Positions 7,723-16,064 are shown, numbered from the stretch's first letter. The stretch: DNA of 64,000 nt from Halobellus rufus (GCF_000739575.1 NZ_BBJO01000034.1:1-64000), one strand, 5' to 3'. Notes: generated by a model not told the origin, from the sequence alone. Numbers and translations: made by a program.

Positions 7723-9255
7723 TCACCCGAGGAACGCGGGCGTCGCCGTCGGCAGCGAGATGAGCCACAGGCTCGCGACGGTGTAGCCGATCATCACGAA
7801 GACGAACGGGTACTGACTCCGGATCGCCTGCAGTCGGCTAGGAAAGAGCCGGTAGGCGATCGAGTGCGCCACCCAGATGGCGACGAGGTGGCCGCCGAGC
7901 ACGAACGCGATGTTCAGCGCCGAGACCCACGCGGGCAGCGTGAGGACGATCGGATTCGTCGGCGCGGAGAGCGGGTCTGCGAGCACGGCCGTGAGGGAGG
8001 GCGAAAGCGAGAGGAAGAACGCGAAGTAGTGCGCGAGGTGGTAGCCCGCGGCGACGACGACGAGCGGCGGCGCGAAGGCGACCGCGAGCTCGCGCGGCGT
8101 CCGCGTCGTCAGCACGCGTCGGACGGAGACGTGCGCCGCCGTGAGGTACGCGCCGTAGAACGCGGCGAAACCGCCGAGGAAGAGGGCGGCGTAGACCAGC
8201 ATCGGCGGCAGCCCGACGCTCGCGACGGCCCGGACCGTCGCCGCGCCCTGTTCGGTCGTGACGAAGCCGCTGAACGTGAGCTCCCAGACGAGCGCGACGG
8301 CGACGGCGACGTCGCCCAACCCGGTCACGAGTCGCTGCCGGGTCGTTCCCGAGCCGTCAGTCGCGGCCGTGCCCTCCGCCGCGGTCCGGGCGTCGCCCCC
8401 CGGCTCCGACTGCCCCGCGACCGACTCGGACCGTTCGTCGATCTCGACGAGGCGCATCGCCGGCAGCGACGCGCGGAGCCGCCCGCCCTCCCACGCGAGC
8501 GGGGCCACCCGGCCGTAGAACCGGAAGAAGGTCGCGACCGGATCGACGTTCCGAAACCACGCGTCGCCGCCGACGAGCACCGCGCCGACGACGCTGAGGG
8601 CGACGTATGCCGCCGCGAACGTCGCGAGCGTCCGGGGCGTGTCGGTGACGCCGGTCGTCGTCTCGATCCACACGAGCAGCAGGATCCCCGCGGCGGCGGG
8701 CCAGCGGCCGAGCCGGTCGGGGTAGGTGAGGAACCCGTTCGGCAGCCGCGAGGAGAGCGTCCGGGCGGGGTTCAGCGCGGGCCAGGCGTTGCCGACGGCG
8801 TAGGCCGCCATCGTCAGCCCCGCGCGGCCCCCGGCGAAGACCACGACGACCGCGAAGTTGATCGTCGAGAGCTGCGGTCCCGCGATCCCGCGGTAGACGA
8901 CGAGCGCGAGCAGGACGAGGCCGACGATCGCGCCCACTGCCGTCGCGAGCGTGCGCCCGCGACCGCCCGCCGAGAGGTCCCGCCGCCAGCCGTGCACGCG
9001 CTCGACGAACCCGCGGTCGGTCACGAACCCGGCCAGAAGCGCAGAGGCCCCGATCGCCGCGCCGCCGGTCGCGACGTAGAGCCAGCGAGGAATCGCCAGC
9101 GCGTCCCGGGAGGCCTCGGACAGTCCGACGGCGGCGTTGCTCGCGGCGACGCCTCGCGCGAGGAGCAGCGCGCCGACCAGCGCGAGGCCGAGTGTCGCTG
9201 CTCTGACGGTCCATCTGGCCGTCACCGACTCGCGGGCGGAGCGTTCACGAGGCAT
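7723..9255 (-). CDS. Polytopic membrane protein, unknown function
   Basis: A 510-residue protein with about eleven predicted membrane helices: near residues 20-36, 55-75, 105-124, 134-155, 180-200, 208-228, 310-330, 345-370, 395-425, 445-465 and 485-505. A soluble acidic insert lies around 265-310. No catalytic motif is recognisable. Its start overlaps the end of the C2H2 gene at 9245 by 11 bases, so the two are translationally coupled and probably function together. Similar paired genes occur in other haloarchaea, but I know of no assigned role. Confidence 0.7.
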   Translation of the reverse strand: MPRERSARESVTARWTVRAATLGLALVGALLLARGVAASNAAVGLSEASRDALAIPRWLYVATGGAAIGASALLAGFVTDRGFVERVHGWRRDLSAGGRGRTLATAVGAIVGLVLLALVVYRGIAGPQLSTINFAVVVVFAGGRAGLTMAAYAVGNAWPALNPARTLSSRLPNGFLTYPDRLGRWPAAAGILLLVWIETTTGVTDTPRTLATFAAAYVALSVVGAVLVGGDAWFRNVDPVATFFRFYGRVAPLAWEGGRLRASLPAMRLVEIDERSESVAGQSEPGGDARTAAEGTAATDGSGTTRQRLVTGLGDVAVAVALVWELTFSGFVTTEQGAATVRAVASVGLPPMLVYAALFLGGFAAFYGAYLTAAHVSVRRVLTTRTPRELAVAFAPPLVVVAAGYHLAHYFAFFLSLSPSLTAVLADPLSAPTNPIVLTLPAWVSALNIAFVLGGHLVAIWVAHSIAYRLFPSRLQAIRSQYPFVFVMIGYTVASLWLISLPTATPAFLG

Positions 9256-9523
9256 AGATCACGTACAGGAAGAGGAAGCCGAAGTACAGGAGCACGAGGA
9301 TCCCCAGCGCGCGGAGGCGGAACGAGCGGATCGCGCGCTCCTCGGCGGCGTACGCCTCGCGGTAGGCGTCTCTTTCGGCCGCGTCGAGCGCCTCGGGGTG
9401 CGTGACGCCGCGGTGCAGCACGAGCAGGTCCTCGGTGTAGAACCGGCGGCCGCAGTCGGCGCAGACGTGGTCGGCTCGCTCGGCCCGGTCGTCGTCGGTG
9501 TCGGCGACGTGAGTGTCGGTCAT
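9245..9523 (-). CDS. C2H2-type zinc-finger membrane-tethered small protein
   Basis: A 92-residue protein with a single C2H2 finger, CADCGRRFYTEDLLVLHRGVTH (about residues 21-42), which would hold one zinc ion. An acidic helical region follows, then a C-terminal membrane helix (about 70-90, ALGILVLLYFGFLFLYVIY). The finger is therefore tethered on the cytoplasmic face. It is upstream of, and overlaps, the polytopic membrane protein gene, so the pair likely forms one complex. A regulatory or assembly role is possible; none is known. Confidence 0.72.
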   Translation of the reverse strand: MTDTHVADTDDDRAERADHVCADCGRRFYTEDLLVLHRGVTHPEALDAAERDAYREAYAAEERAIRSFRLRALGILVLLYFGFLFLYVIYAS

Positions 9524-9568
9524 TGGTCAGTCGGTGGGAGCGCCCGGAGGGTCCGCTGATTCGATGCT

Positions 9569-9587
9569 GGCGGACGTCGCGTCCGCC
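9569..9587 (-). terminator. Hairpin at the end of gatD
   Basis: GGCGGAC (9569-9575) and GTCCGCC (9581-9587) form a perfect 7-bp stem around GTCGC, immediately after the gatD stop codon on the minus strand. No clear T-run accompanies it, so it is better taken as an mRNA 3'-end structure than as a proven terminator. Confidence 0.35.
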
Positions 9588-9588
9588 G

Positions 9589-10842
9589 CTAGGTCCACGG
9601 GACGGAGCGCTGCTGCAACTCCCCCGCGAGCGAGCGCTCCATCGCGTCGGCCGGGTCCTCGCAGTGTTCGAGCGCCCACATCAGCTTCACCTTCGCCGTG
9701 CCGGGGAGGGTGTCGCCGGTCTCGACGACGCCGGCGTCGAGCAGGTCGCGGCCGGTGTCGTAGACGCGGTCGCAGACGCGGCCCTCCAGACACTGACTCG
9801 TCATCGCGACGACGACGCCGTCGTCGACGAGGTCTTCGAGCACCGGGATCAGGTCCGTGTGGACGTGACCGAGGCCGGTCCCCTCGACGACGAGTCCGTC
9901 GAGATCGGCGTCCCGGAGCATCGCCGCGTAGCGGTCGACGTCGAGTCCGGGCGTGAACTTCAGGAGGTCGACGTCCTCGTTCAGTTCGAGGCTGACGTCG
10001 AGGTCGACCGCGCCGCGTTCGGCGAAAGCGCGACGGAACTCGACGGTCTCGGTGTCGTAATCGACCGTTCCGAGCGGCTCCGCGCCGACCGTCTCGAAGG
10101 CGTCCCGGCGGGACGTGTGGTTCTTGCGGACGCGGGTCCCGCGGTGGAGCGCGCAGGCGTCGTCGGAGGTGGAGCCGTGCATACAGACGAGCACTTCCGC
10201 GGCGTCTGCCTTGGCGGCCTCGACCGCGCAGACGGCGTTCATCACGTTGTCCGAGGAGGGTCGATCCGCCGAGCGTTGGCTTCCCGTGAAGACGATCGGG
10301 ACCGGCGTGTCGAGCATGTACGAGAGCGCCGACGCGGAGAACTGCATCGTGTCGGTGCCGTGCATCACGACCACGCCGTCGGCACCCGCGCGGATCTCCT
10401 CGGCGACGGCCTCCGCGAGTTCCTTCCAGACCGCGGGCGTCATGTTCTCCGAGAGGATATTCGTGACGACGCGGCCGCGGTAGTTGGCCCGGGCCGCGAG
10501 GTCGGGGACGGCGCGGAGCACGTCCTCGGCGTCGAACTGGGCCGTCACCGCACCGGTGCGGTAGTCGACCGTCGAGGCGATCGTCCCGCCGGTCGAGATG
10601 AGCGAGATCGTCGGGAGGTCGTCGTCGAAGGCGATCTCGCTCGCCGCGGACTCGGACTGTGCGGACTCGACGTCGTAGACGTCGGACTCGAGGACGTCGA
10701 CGTCGGCGTCTTCGCGCGCGATCCCCACGTTGTACCCGCCGTCGAGCTTGACGACGAGGTGGTCCGGCGTCGAGGAGGGCATCAGGACGCCCTCGTTCGT
10801 GACGCCCGCGCGCTCGACGCGGACGCGGTCTCCGGGGTTCAT
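9589..10842 (-). CDS. gatD: Glutamyl-tRNA(Gln) amidotransferase subunit D
   Basis: Read from the ATG at 10842, giving 417 residues; the in-frame ATG at 10887 would add a non-conserved leader. GatD is the archaeal glutaminase/asparaginase-like subunit that frees ammonia for GatE to turn Glu-tRNA(Gln) into Gln-tRNA(Gln). An N-terminal small barrel (about 1-75, PGDRVRVERAGV) precedes the L-asparaginase fold. The two Thr-containing active-site motifs are present: STGGTIAST (near 85) and HGTDTM (near 160). The length and N-terminal barrel separate it from a plain asparaginase. gatE is not in the window. Confidence 0.93.
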   Translation of the reverse strand: MNPGDRVRVERAGVTNEGVLMPSSTPDHLVVKLDGGYNVGIAREDADVDVLESDVYDVESAQSESAASEIAFDDDLPTISLISTGGTIASTVDYRTGAVTAQFDAEDVLRAVPDLAARANYRGRVVTNILSENMTPAVWKELAEAVAEEIRAGADGVVVMHGTDTMQFSASALSYMLDTPVPIVFTGSQRSADRPSSDNVMNAVCAVEAAKADAAEVLVCMHGSTSDDACALHRGTRVRKNHTSRRDAFETVGAEPLGTVDYDTETVEFRRAFAERGAVDLDVSLELNEDVDLLKFTPGLDVDRYAAMLRDADLDGLVVEGTGLGHVHTDLIPVLEDLVDDGVVVAMTSQCLEGRVCDRVYDTGRDLLDAGVVETGDTLPGTAKVKLMWALEHCEDPADAMERSLAGELQQRSVPWT

Positions 10843-10967
10843 ACGCGTCGGTACCGGGGGCGCGGACTTGAATCCATTCGTTCGCACCAGACGGCGTCGT
10901 TCCCCCTCGGTCGAGACAGGCGTTCGCCGAGGAAAACACCTATGCGTCGGAGTGTCGTTCGACAGAT

Positions 10968-11963
10968 ATGAACCGGACCGGGGGAATCAACGCGCTCGTT
11001 GCGGTCGAGGAACACCGACCGATCGACGTGCTGCACGTCGACGACGACGCCTCGTTCGCGGAGCTGACGGCGCTCAGACTCTCTCGCGACGGCGACGAGG
11101 AACGCCCCGAAATCCGCGTCGAGACGTGCACGGACCCGACGGCCGCGCTCGGTCGGATCGACGCCTTCGACTGCGTCGTCAGCGACTACGATATGCCCGA
11201 GATGGACGGCCTCGAACTCCTGAACGGCGTCCGCGAACGCGTTCCCCGCCTGCCGTTCATCCTCTTCACCGGCAAGGGGTCCGAGGAGATCGCCAGCGAC
11301 GCCATCTCCGCGGGCGTCACCGACTACCTCCGGAAGGGCGGCACCGCCGACAGCTTCGACGTCCTCGCCAACCGCGTCCGCAACGCCTGCGCGCGCGACA
11401 GGGCCGAACGCGCGGTCGAACAGAGTGAACGCCGGCTCAGACAGGTCCTCGATCGACTGCCGCAGTGCATCTTCGTGAAGGACACCGCGGGGACCTACCG
11501 GTTCGTCAACCGGGCCGGCGCGGCCGGGTTCGGCCGCTCGCCCAAGGAGATCGAAGGCGAACTCGAACCGTCGGTCGTCGGCGACCCCGAGGTCGCAGCG
11601 CGGTTCCGCGCGGAGGACGAACTCGTCCTCGACACGGGGAACCCCCTCGTCGTCACCGATCAGCACGTCGACGGCACGTCGGGCGAGCGGGTCGAACGCG
11701 TCGTGAAGTACCCGGTCGAACTGTCGCCGGGCGGAACCGAGGTCGTCCTCGGGATCGCCGAGGACGTCACCGGCGAGCACGCGCGCAGCGAGGCGCTCGA
11801 AACGGTCGAGGAGACCCTTCGGGACCTCCTCCACCTCGTCGACGAGGGCGACGTCGACCCGCCCGCGATCCGCTCGGAACTCGGAACTCTCCTCGAGGTC
11901 GTCGACGACGCGCCCTCGATGACCGAGAGCGTTCCCACGCCGAGTTCGGGGTCCGACGGGTAG
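10968..11963 (+). CDS. Response regulator receiver plus PAS protein without kinase
   Basis: This 331-residue protein has an N-terminal receiver domain (about 19-135) with acidic pocket HVDDD, phospho-acceptor D73 in VSDYDMPEMDG, the Thr of LFTGKG and a Lys in LRKGG. A PAS domain follows (about 150-270; IFVKDTAGTYRFVNRAG), then an acidic helical tail. No HisKA or HATPase region is present, so it can take a phosphoryl group but cannot give one. It may be a stand-alone output or scaffold in a phosphorelay with the kinases elsewhere in the genome. Divergent from gatD. Confidence 0.85.
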   Translation: MNRTGGINALVAVEEHRPIDVLHVDDDASFAELTALRLSRDGDEERPEIRVETCTDPTAALGRIDAFDCVVSDYDMPEMDGLELLNGVRERVPRLPFILFTGKGSEEIASDAISAGVTDYLRKGGTADSFDVLANRVRNACARDRAERAVEQSERRLRQVLDRLPQCIFVKDTAGTYRFVNRAGAAGFGRSPKEIEGELEPSVVGDPEVAARFRAEDELVLDTGNPLVVTDQHVDGTSGERVERVVKYPVELSPGGTEVVLGIAEDVTGEHARSEALETVEETLRDLLHLVDEGDVDPPAIRSELGTLLEVVDDAPSMTESVPTPSSGSDG

Positions 11964-12038
11964 CACGGGGGCGTCGACGGCGACGGGACGAAAAAGGAGA
12001 ATATAGGGTGCCGCAGACGAAACGTCCCGCAGAGACAG

Positions 12039-12470
12039 ATGTTCGAGCGAATCCTGCTGCCGACCGACGGAACTGACTCTATGGAGGCGGTCGTCGAGAC
12101 CGCGGCCGACATCGCCGCCCGACGCGGCGCGGAGGTCCACGTTCTCTACGTCATCGACGACCGCGCGTTCCTCACGTTGGACGAACAGATGAAGACCGAC
12201 GTCGTCACCGAACTCGAGGGCGAAGGCGAGGCGGCGACCGACCGCGCGGCGACCCGTCTCCAAGACGTCGGTATCGACGTCACCACCGCGATCCGCGAGG
12301 GCGACCCCGCCGACGAGATCCTCGCGTACGCCGATACCGTCGGAGCGGACCTCATCACGATGGGCACGCGCCGCGGCGACTACGCGAAGAACATGATGGG
12401 AAGCGTCTCGCAGAAAGTCGTCGCCCGCGCGTCGATGCCGGTGCTGACGACGAACCTCGCCGAGGAGTGA
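12039..12470 (+). CDS. Universal stress protein, UspA family
   Basis: A 143-residue single-domain UspA protein. It opens with ILLPTDGTDSMEAVV and ends with the ATP-binding signature G-x2-G-x9-G-S, seen here as MGTRRGDYAKNMMGSVSQKV (about 113-132). It therefore belongs to the nucleotide-binding UspFG-like group. Such proteins usually dimerise in the cytoplasm and are induced by stress; the exact role is unknown. It starts 75 bases after the receiver-PAS gene and may share its transcript. The AT-rich stretch GAATATAGGG at about 11999 could give it its own promoter. Confidence 0.9.
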   Translation: MFERILLPTDGTDSMEAVVETAADIAARRGAEVHVLYVIDDRAFLTLDEQMKTDVVTELEGEGEAATDRAATRLQDVGIDVTTAIREGDPADEILAYADTVGADLITMGTRRGDYAKNMMGSVSQKVVARASMPVLTTNLAEE

Positions 12471-12508
12471 ACTCGGCGTAGTCCCGACCCCGCCCGAACG
12501 TCCGTCGC

Positions 12509-12919
12509 CTACTCGTCGGGGTCGAACTCCAGCGCGACCGAGTTGATGCAGTAGCGCTTGCCGGTCGGTTCCGGGCCGTCCTCGAAGACGTGACCCAGGT
12601 GACCGCCGCAGTTCCGGCAGAGCACTTCGATCCGCCGCATCCCGTGTCGCGTGTCCGTCCGCGTCTCCACGGCGTCCTCGTTGGCGTCGAAGAACGAGGG
12701 CCACCCGGAGTTCGAGTCGAACTTCGTGTCGCTGTCGAACAGCGCCGCCCCGCAGCCCGCACAGCGGAACGTCCCCTCGTCGTCGACGTCGAGGTACTCG
12801 CCGCTGAACTTCGGCTCCGTCCCGCGCTCGCGCAGGATCTCGTACTCTTCGTCGGTGAGCCGCTCGCGCCACGCGTCCTCGGAGTCCGGAAGGTCCTCGC
12901 TTCCTGTCTCGCTCGTCAT
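12509..12919 (-). CDS. msrB: Peptide-methionine (R)-S-oxide reductase
   Basis: A 136-residue MsrB. The two structural zinc CxxC pairs are CAGC and CRNC. The catalytic site is RYCINSVALEF with resolving-type Cys at about 124. The motifs GWPSF and GGHLGHVFEDGP are standard for the family. It reduces methionine-R-sulfoxide in proteins with thioredoxin as electron donor. The gene is convergent with the UspA gene and lies next to the iron-responsive block, consistent with oxidative-stress repair. msrA is not in the window. Confidence 0.95.
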   Translation of the reverse strand: MTSETGSEDLPDSEDAWRERLTDEEYEILRERGTEPKFSGEYLDVDDEGTFRCAGCGAALFDSDTKFDSNSGWPSFFDANEDAVETRTDTRHGMRRIEVLCRNCGGHLGHVFEDGPEPTGKRYCINSVALEFDPDE

Positions 12920-13056
12920 ACGCGCTCTTCGAGGCGGAGCCTGAAGAACTTCGCCCCGAGATTCGGTCGAACAGGTCCGGTGGCCCAGCGCGTCCCGCTC
13001 GGACCGGTGTGTTAATTCGACTACCTGCTCGCGGACGGTCGATCTGACCGATACCG

Positions 13057-13082
13057 TTTTATTCTTTTAGGCAAGCCTAAAA
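13057..13082 (+). promoter_or_regulatory. TATA box and DtxR-type operator before the repressor gene
   Basis: A TATA-like TTTTATT (13057-13063) is followed at once by the perfect palindrome TTTTAGGCAAGCCTAAAA (13065-13082). The 16-base core TTTAGG-CAAG-CCTAAA closely resembles the bacterial DtxR and haloarchaeal iron-repressor operators. Placed between the TATA box and the start region, a bound dimer would block initiation. This implies autoregulation of the DtxR-family gene that follows. Confidence 0.75.
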
Positions 13083-13122
13083 ATATGCGGCGAGAGGGAC
13101 GGAGAGACGCGGAGGGCGACGG

Positions 13123-13542
13123 GTGAGCGACCGCGCACAGTACCTCCTCGCGCTGTTCATCGAGGAACACCGGGCGGGAACGCCAGTCTCCACCGGGCGG
13201 CTCGCAGAGCGGCTGGACCGGTCCGCGGCGGCCGCGACGGAGATGATCCAACGGCTCGACGACGACGGACTAGTGTCCTACGAACCCTACGAGGGCGCGG
13301 CGCTCACCGGCCCGGGCCGAGAGCGGGCGGCGACGCTCCACGAGACGTACGTCGTCCTCTCGTGGTTCTTCCGCGACGTTCTCGACCTCGACACGTACGA
13401 ACGCGAAGCCAGAGAGATGGCCGATCTCGTCAGTCCCGCGGTCGCGGAGTGCCTCGTGACGCTGCTGTTCGAGGACGAGGCGGATATGCCGGACGCATCG
13501 TCCGCGACGACGTTGGACCGGGAGTCGTTTCCCGACGAGTGA
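13123..13542 (+). CDS. DtxR/SirR-family metal-dependent transcriptional repressor
   Basis: Starts at the GTG at 13123; 139 residues. An N-terminal winged helix (about 1-65; TGRLAERLDRSAAAATEMIQRLDDDGLVSYEPYEGAALT) carries the recognition helix. The dimerisation and metal domain follows (about 66-125; REMADLVSPAVAECLVTLLF). The family loads Fe(II) or Mn(II) and represses uptake genes while adjusting storage genes. Ligand Cys and Glu positions are plausible (AECL). A 13-codon ORF (13085-13126) that starts just past the operator overlaps its start as GTGA, so translation may be coupled. Next to dpsA and two operator-like palindromes, an iron role is likely. Confidence 0.85.
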   Translation: MSDRAQYLLALFIEEHRAGTPVSTGRLAERLDRSAAAATEMIQRLDDDGLVSYEPYEGAALTGPGRERAATLHETYVVLSWFFRDVLDLDTYEREAREMADLVSPAVAECLVTLLFEDEADMPDASSATTLDRESFPDE

Positions 13543-13613
13543 GCTCGCGAGCGTTCGCCTTGACCGCTTTTGCCCCGCGCCGAACGCGTCCCCATCGAAC
13601 CGCACCACTTTTG

Positions 13614-13629
13614 TTTAGGCACACCTAAA
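13614..13629 (+). promoter_or_regulatory. Second DtxR-type operator
   Basis: TTTAGGCACACCTAAA is a 6-4-6 inverted repeat identical to the core of the 13066-13081 site except at two spacer bases. It lies nine bases before the ATG of the small ORF at 13638, so it should overlap that gene's promoter or transcript start. The shared sequence suggests that the DtxR-family protein controls the small protein and amphi-Trp genes. Confidence 0.7.
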
Positions 13630-13637
13630 ACTAGAGT

Positions 13638-13805
13638 ATGCAAGTCGGAACGAACGCGCGCCTCGACGGCGACTTCGAGACCGGGTCGGAACCCCGCCCG
13701 GAGATCAACGTGTGCGAGAGCCGTCCCGGCCGGTCGATATTCCTCGAGGACCGGAACACAGACGGCTGGATATCGAGCGATCTGACCGTCACGGTGGATC
13801 GATAG
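13638..13805 (+). CDS. Small conserved-type protein (55 aa) under the iron operator
   Basis: The ORF runs ATG 13638 to TAG 13805. It ends in the pattern SIFLEDRNTDGWISSDLTVTVDR, which is like the C-termini of many short haloarchaeal proteins of unknown function that end in a W-I-x-S-D motif. There is no signal or membrane segment. It begins directly behind a DtxR-type operator and is followed after four bases by the amphi-Trp gene, so both form one iron-responsive unit. It is too short for many gene callers. Function unknown. Confidence 0.7.
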   Translation: MQVGTNARLDGDFETGSEPRPEINVCESRPGRSIFLEDRNTDGWISSDLTVTVDR

Positions 13806-13809
13806 ACCG

Positions 13810-14109
13810 ATGACCGACGACGCTTCAGCGGAATCCGAGAGCGACAAGTCGCTCATCCGGTCCGGCCGTGAGTTCGAGCAAACGTTCCGCGTCGACGCGA
13901 GCGAGGCCGGGGCGTTCTTGATCTCGCTGGGCGAGCAGCTCGAACGCGGCGAGACGCTCACCCTCGAAACCGACGAGTGGGAGCTACCGTTCGCGTTCGG
14001 CGAGCCGGTCGAGTTGGAGATCGACTTCGACGGCGTCAACGACCCCGAACTCGAGATAGAACTGTCGCTGCCGGGTCGAACCGACGAGACGGCCCCGGAA
14101 GTCCGCTAA
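13810..14109 (+). CDS. Amphi-Trp domain protein
   Basis: A 99-residue protein. Residues about 18-85 match the amphi-Trp domain, a short haloarchaeal and bacterial module with an amphipathic repeat: a helical QTFRVDASEAGAFLISLGEQLERG stretch, then the hallmark WELPFAFGEPVELEIDF. The tail is a beta-strand-like ELEIELSLPG. Biochemical function is not known. It follows the 55-residue ORF by four bases and lies convergent to dpsA, inside the iron-operator block. Confidence 0.85.
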   Translation: MTDDASAESESDKSLIRSGREFEQTFRVDASEAGAFLISLGEQLERGETLTLETDEWELPFAFGEPVELEIDFDGVNDPELEIELSLPGRTDETAPEVR

Positions 14110-14118
14110 CGGAGCGGT

Positions 14119-14664
14119 TCAGTTCGTCGCCGATTCGAGGACGAGCGTGTCGTTTTCGAGGTAGTGGTGGACGTGGTGGGCGTGTTCCTCGATCGTCTCG
14201 AGCTGCTCGCGGAGCATCTCCGCGGTCGCGTGGTCGCCGAGACCCGCCGCGAGTTCGATGTGCTGGCGGTAGCTCTCGATGATGTCGCCCATCATTTCGA
14301 GGTCGTTCGCGAGCGAGGTCCGAATGTCGTAGACGTCCTCGTCCTCCGGTTCGACGGACGCCTCCGACGCCAGTGTCGCCATACTCGCGTGTGGGACACC
14401 GCCGAGCGCCTGCAGGCGCTCGGCCAGTTCGTCGGCGGCATCCTCGACGTCTTCGTACACTTCCTGTAGGAAGACGTGGATGTCGAGAAACTCCGCGCCC
14501 TCGACGTTCCAGTGGTGTTTGTGGAGTTGGTGATAGAGGACGTACGCGTCCGCGAGGTCCGCGTTCAGCGCGTCGATGATCTGTTCGGCCTTCTCGGTCT
14601 CGAGTCTGAGCGGATTCTCGTCCACGGTACCGGCCGTCTGTCGGACTTTCTTCTGCGTGTTCAT
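14119..14664 (-). CDS. dpsA: Dps-family ferritin-like iron-storage / DNA-protection protein
   Basis: Read from the ATG at 14664 (181 residues), close to known haloarchaeal DpsA; the upstream ATG at 14688 adds a non-conserved leader. The ferroxidase site at the subunit interface is visible in HKHHWNVEGAEFLDIHVFLQE. LAERLQALGGVPHAS and YDIRTSLANDLEMMGDIIE are typical of the DpsA group. It forms a twelve-subunit shell that oxidises and stores iron and protects DNA from peroxide. TTTTAA on the reverse strand (about 14692-14700) is the likely TATA box, giving a nearly leaderless message. A degenerate iron operator lies further upstream. Confidence 0.95.
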   Translation of the reverse strand: MNTQKKVRQTAGTVDENPLRLETEKAEQIIDALNADLADAYVLYHQLHKHHWNVEGAEFLDIHVFLQEVYEDVEDAADELAERLQALGGVPHASMATLASEASVEPEDEDVYDIRTSLANDLEMMGDIIESYRQHIELAAGLGDHATAEMLREQLETIEEHAHHVHHYLENDTLVLESATN

Positions 14665-14718
14665 TGCACACGTAGCTACGCCGGCCATCGACTTAAAAGT
14701 TATCAGAATTCAGATATT

Positions 14719-14734
14719 TTTCGCACAGCCTAAA
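14719..14734 (-). promoter_or_regulatory. Degenerate DtxR-type half-site upstream of dpsA
   Basis: TTTCGCACAGCCTAAA keeps the right arm CCTAAA and three of six bases of the left arm of the two clear operators. It sits about 20-40 bases upstream of the probable dpsA TATA box rather than over it. If functional, this position would fit activation or modulation rather than simple blocking. The match is partial and the call is tentative. Confidence 0.35.
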
Positions 14735-14944
14735 ACTTCGGCTTGTGCCACGCCGTTTCCGGATACGTTCGACCCGGGTCGCGTCCCGTCGACAGAGCGT
14801 TCTCTCGAAGAACTACGTAACAGACACACTATGGACGATGTGTTCGAAGAGAATCGGATGTCGGCACGCCGATTCCGGGGAGGACCGAAGCGTCTCTTCG
14901 CGGAGACGTCGGGTGACGAGTGTCCGAATTACCTCAGAGAGATA

Positions 14945-15358
14945 TCATTCTTCGCGCGTGAGAAACGACGGCAGTCGGAGGCGTTCGAGTTCGTCGATGT
15001 CGTAGCCGTCGAGCACCGACGGCCGCTCGACCGCGTCGGGCGTCTCGCGCGACCGACGGGTCGGTTGCAACGACTCCGGGGACGGGGCGGCCGACTCCTC
15101 GGTCTCGACGAGCTCCTCCCACGTCTCCTCGTCGCTGTCGTGCATCGGTCGGACGTCCTGCACCTCGCGCTTCCCCTCCTCGAACGCCAGGTCGAGGACG
15201 CTCCGCTCGTAGGCGCTCGACGCGAGCGCTCGGATCCGCGAGCGCTCCTCGGGGTTTCCGTATCCCAACTGCGCCGCGATGCCGAGGACGTACGTCCGGC
15301 GGATGGCCTCCTCGCCGGACAGCGACTCCCAGTCGGTGTCGAAGACGCGCTCGTACAT
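14945..15358 (-). CDS. Acidic haloarchaeal protein of unknown function, coupled to RecA-fold ATPase
   Basis: A 137-residue soluble protein with an alpha-helical N-terminal half (FDTDWESLSGEEAIRRTYVLGIAAQLGYGNPEE) and a low-complexity acidic middle. A short conserved-looking tail reads GYDIDELERLRLPSFLTREE. No known domain is recognised. Its ATG lies one base after the stop of the RecA-fold ATPase gene, so the two are almost certainly cotranscribed and may form a signalling pair. Confidence 0.65.
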   Translation of the reverse strand: MYERVFDTDWESLSGEEAIRRTYVLGIAAQLGYGNPEERSRIRALASSAYERSVLDLAFEEGKREVQDVRPMHDSDEETWEELVETEESAAPSPESLQPTRRSRETPDAVERPSVLDGYDIDELERLRLPSFLTREE

Positions 15359-15359
15359 C

Positions 15360-16064
15360 TCAGAAGTCCACGCGCTTCGTCGGGTCGACGACGAGGCCCT
15401 CGTCGGTGAACCGGAGCGACCGGATGTCGCAGTCGATGTCGGTGCCGCGCATCTTCACGACCTGTATCCCGCGGGTCATCCCCGTCGCTTCGAGGTAGTT
15501 GTGGAAGAACACCACCCCGTGTGCGAGGAAGTGCTCGTCGGAGTAGGCGCTCGGGTCGGTCATCTCCGAGATGAGAAGCGTCGTCGCGTCACAGCTCTTC
15601 AGCGCCGTCAGGAACCGCGCCATCTCGTCTTCGCCGTCGGTGAAGAACAGTTCGAGAAGCATCGTCGAGTCGATGACGAGCCGATCGATCTCTCTGGAGT
15701 TGACGAACGCGACGACCTTGTCGGTCAGCCCCTGCACGCTGGAGGGGTTGCCGCTCTGTGAGAACTGGTTCAGCAGCCGCTTTCCCTTCTTGTTCGCGAG
15801 GTTGACGAAGCGGAACTGCTCGGAGGCCGCGAGCGTCTCGAAGCCGAACTCGAAGCTCGACATGTCGTCGACGAGCTCCCCCCTGGACTCGTGCATCGTG
15901 ATGTACAGACAGTTCTCGCCGTTCCTGAGCCCCTCCGCGACGAACTGGGCGGTGAACGTCGTCTTGCCGCTGCCGGGCGGCCCGGACAGCACGTACAGTC
16001 GTCCCGGGAGGAACCCGCCCTGGATGAGGTGGTCGAACCCGCTGACGCCGCTCGGAATCCGCAT
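15360..16064 (-). CDS. RecA-fold ATPase of the RAD55/KaiC-like signalling family
   Basis: A 234-residue single RecA domain. Walker A is GPPGSGKTT (about residues 31-39), and Walker B is the hydrophobic strand DRLVIDST (near 130). The N-terminus IPSGVSGFDHLIQGGFLPGRL is the usual KaiC/RadA-like entry. Such single-domain proteins are frequent in haloarchaea, are sometimes called HTR-like, and are thought to serve in signalling rather than recombination. The nearby C-terminal residues VVKMRGTDIDCDIR match the KaiC family K-x-R-G pattern. Function is inferred from the fold only. Confidence 0.8.
   Translation of the reverse strand: MRIPSGVSGFDHLIQGGFLPGRLYVLSGPPGSGKTTFTAQFVAEGLRNGENCLYITMHESRGELVDDMSSFEFGFETLAASEQFRFVNLANKKGKRLLNQFSQSGNPSSVQGLTDKVVAFVNSREIDRLVIDSTMLLELFFTDGEDEMARFLTALKSCDATTLLISEMTDPSAYSDEHFLAHGVVFFHNYLEATGMTRGIQVVKMRGTDIDCDIRSLRFTDEGLVVDPTKRVDF

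Noticed and set aside
14831-15000. ORF starting at 14831 with an acidic beginning
   Set aside because: It continues into the antisense of the 14945 gene and has no family likeness; no promoter fits.
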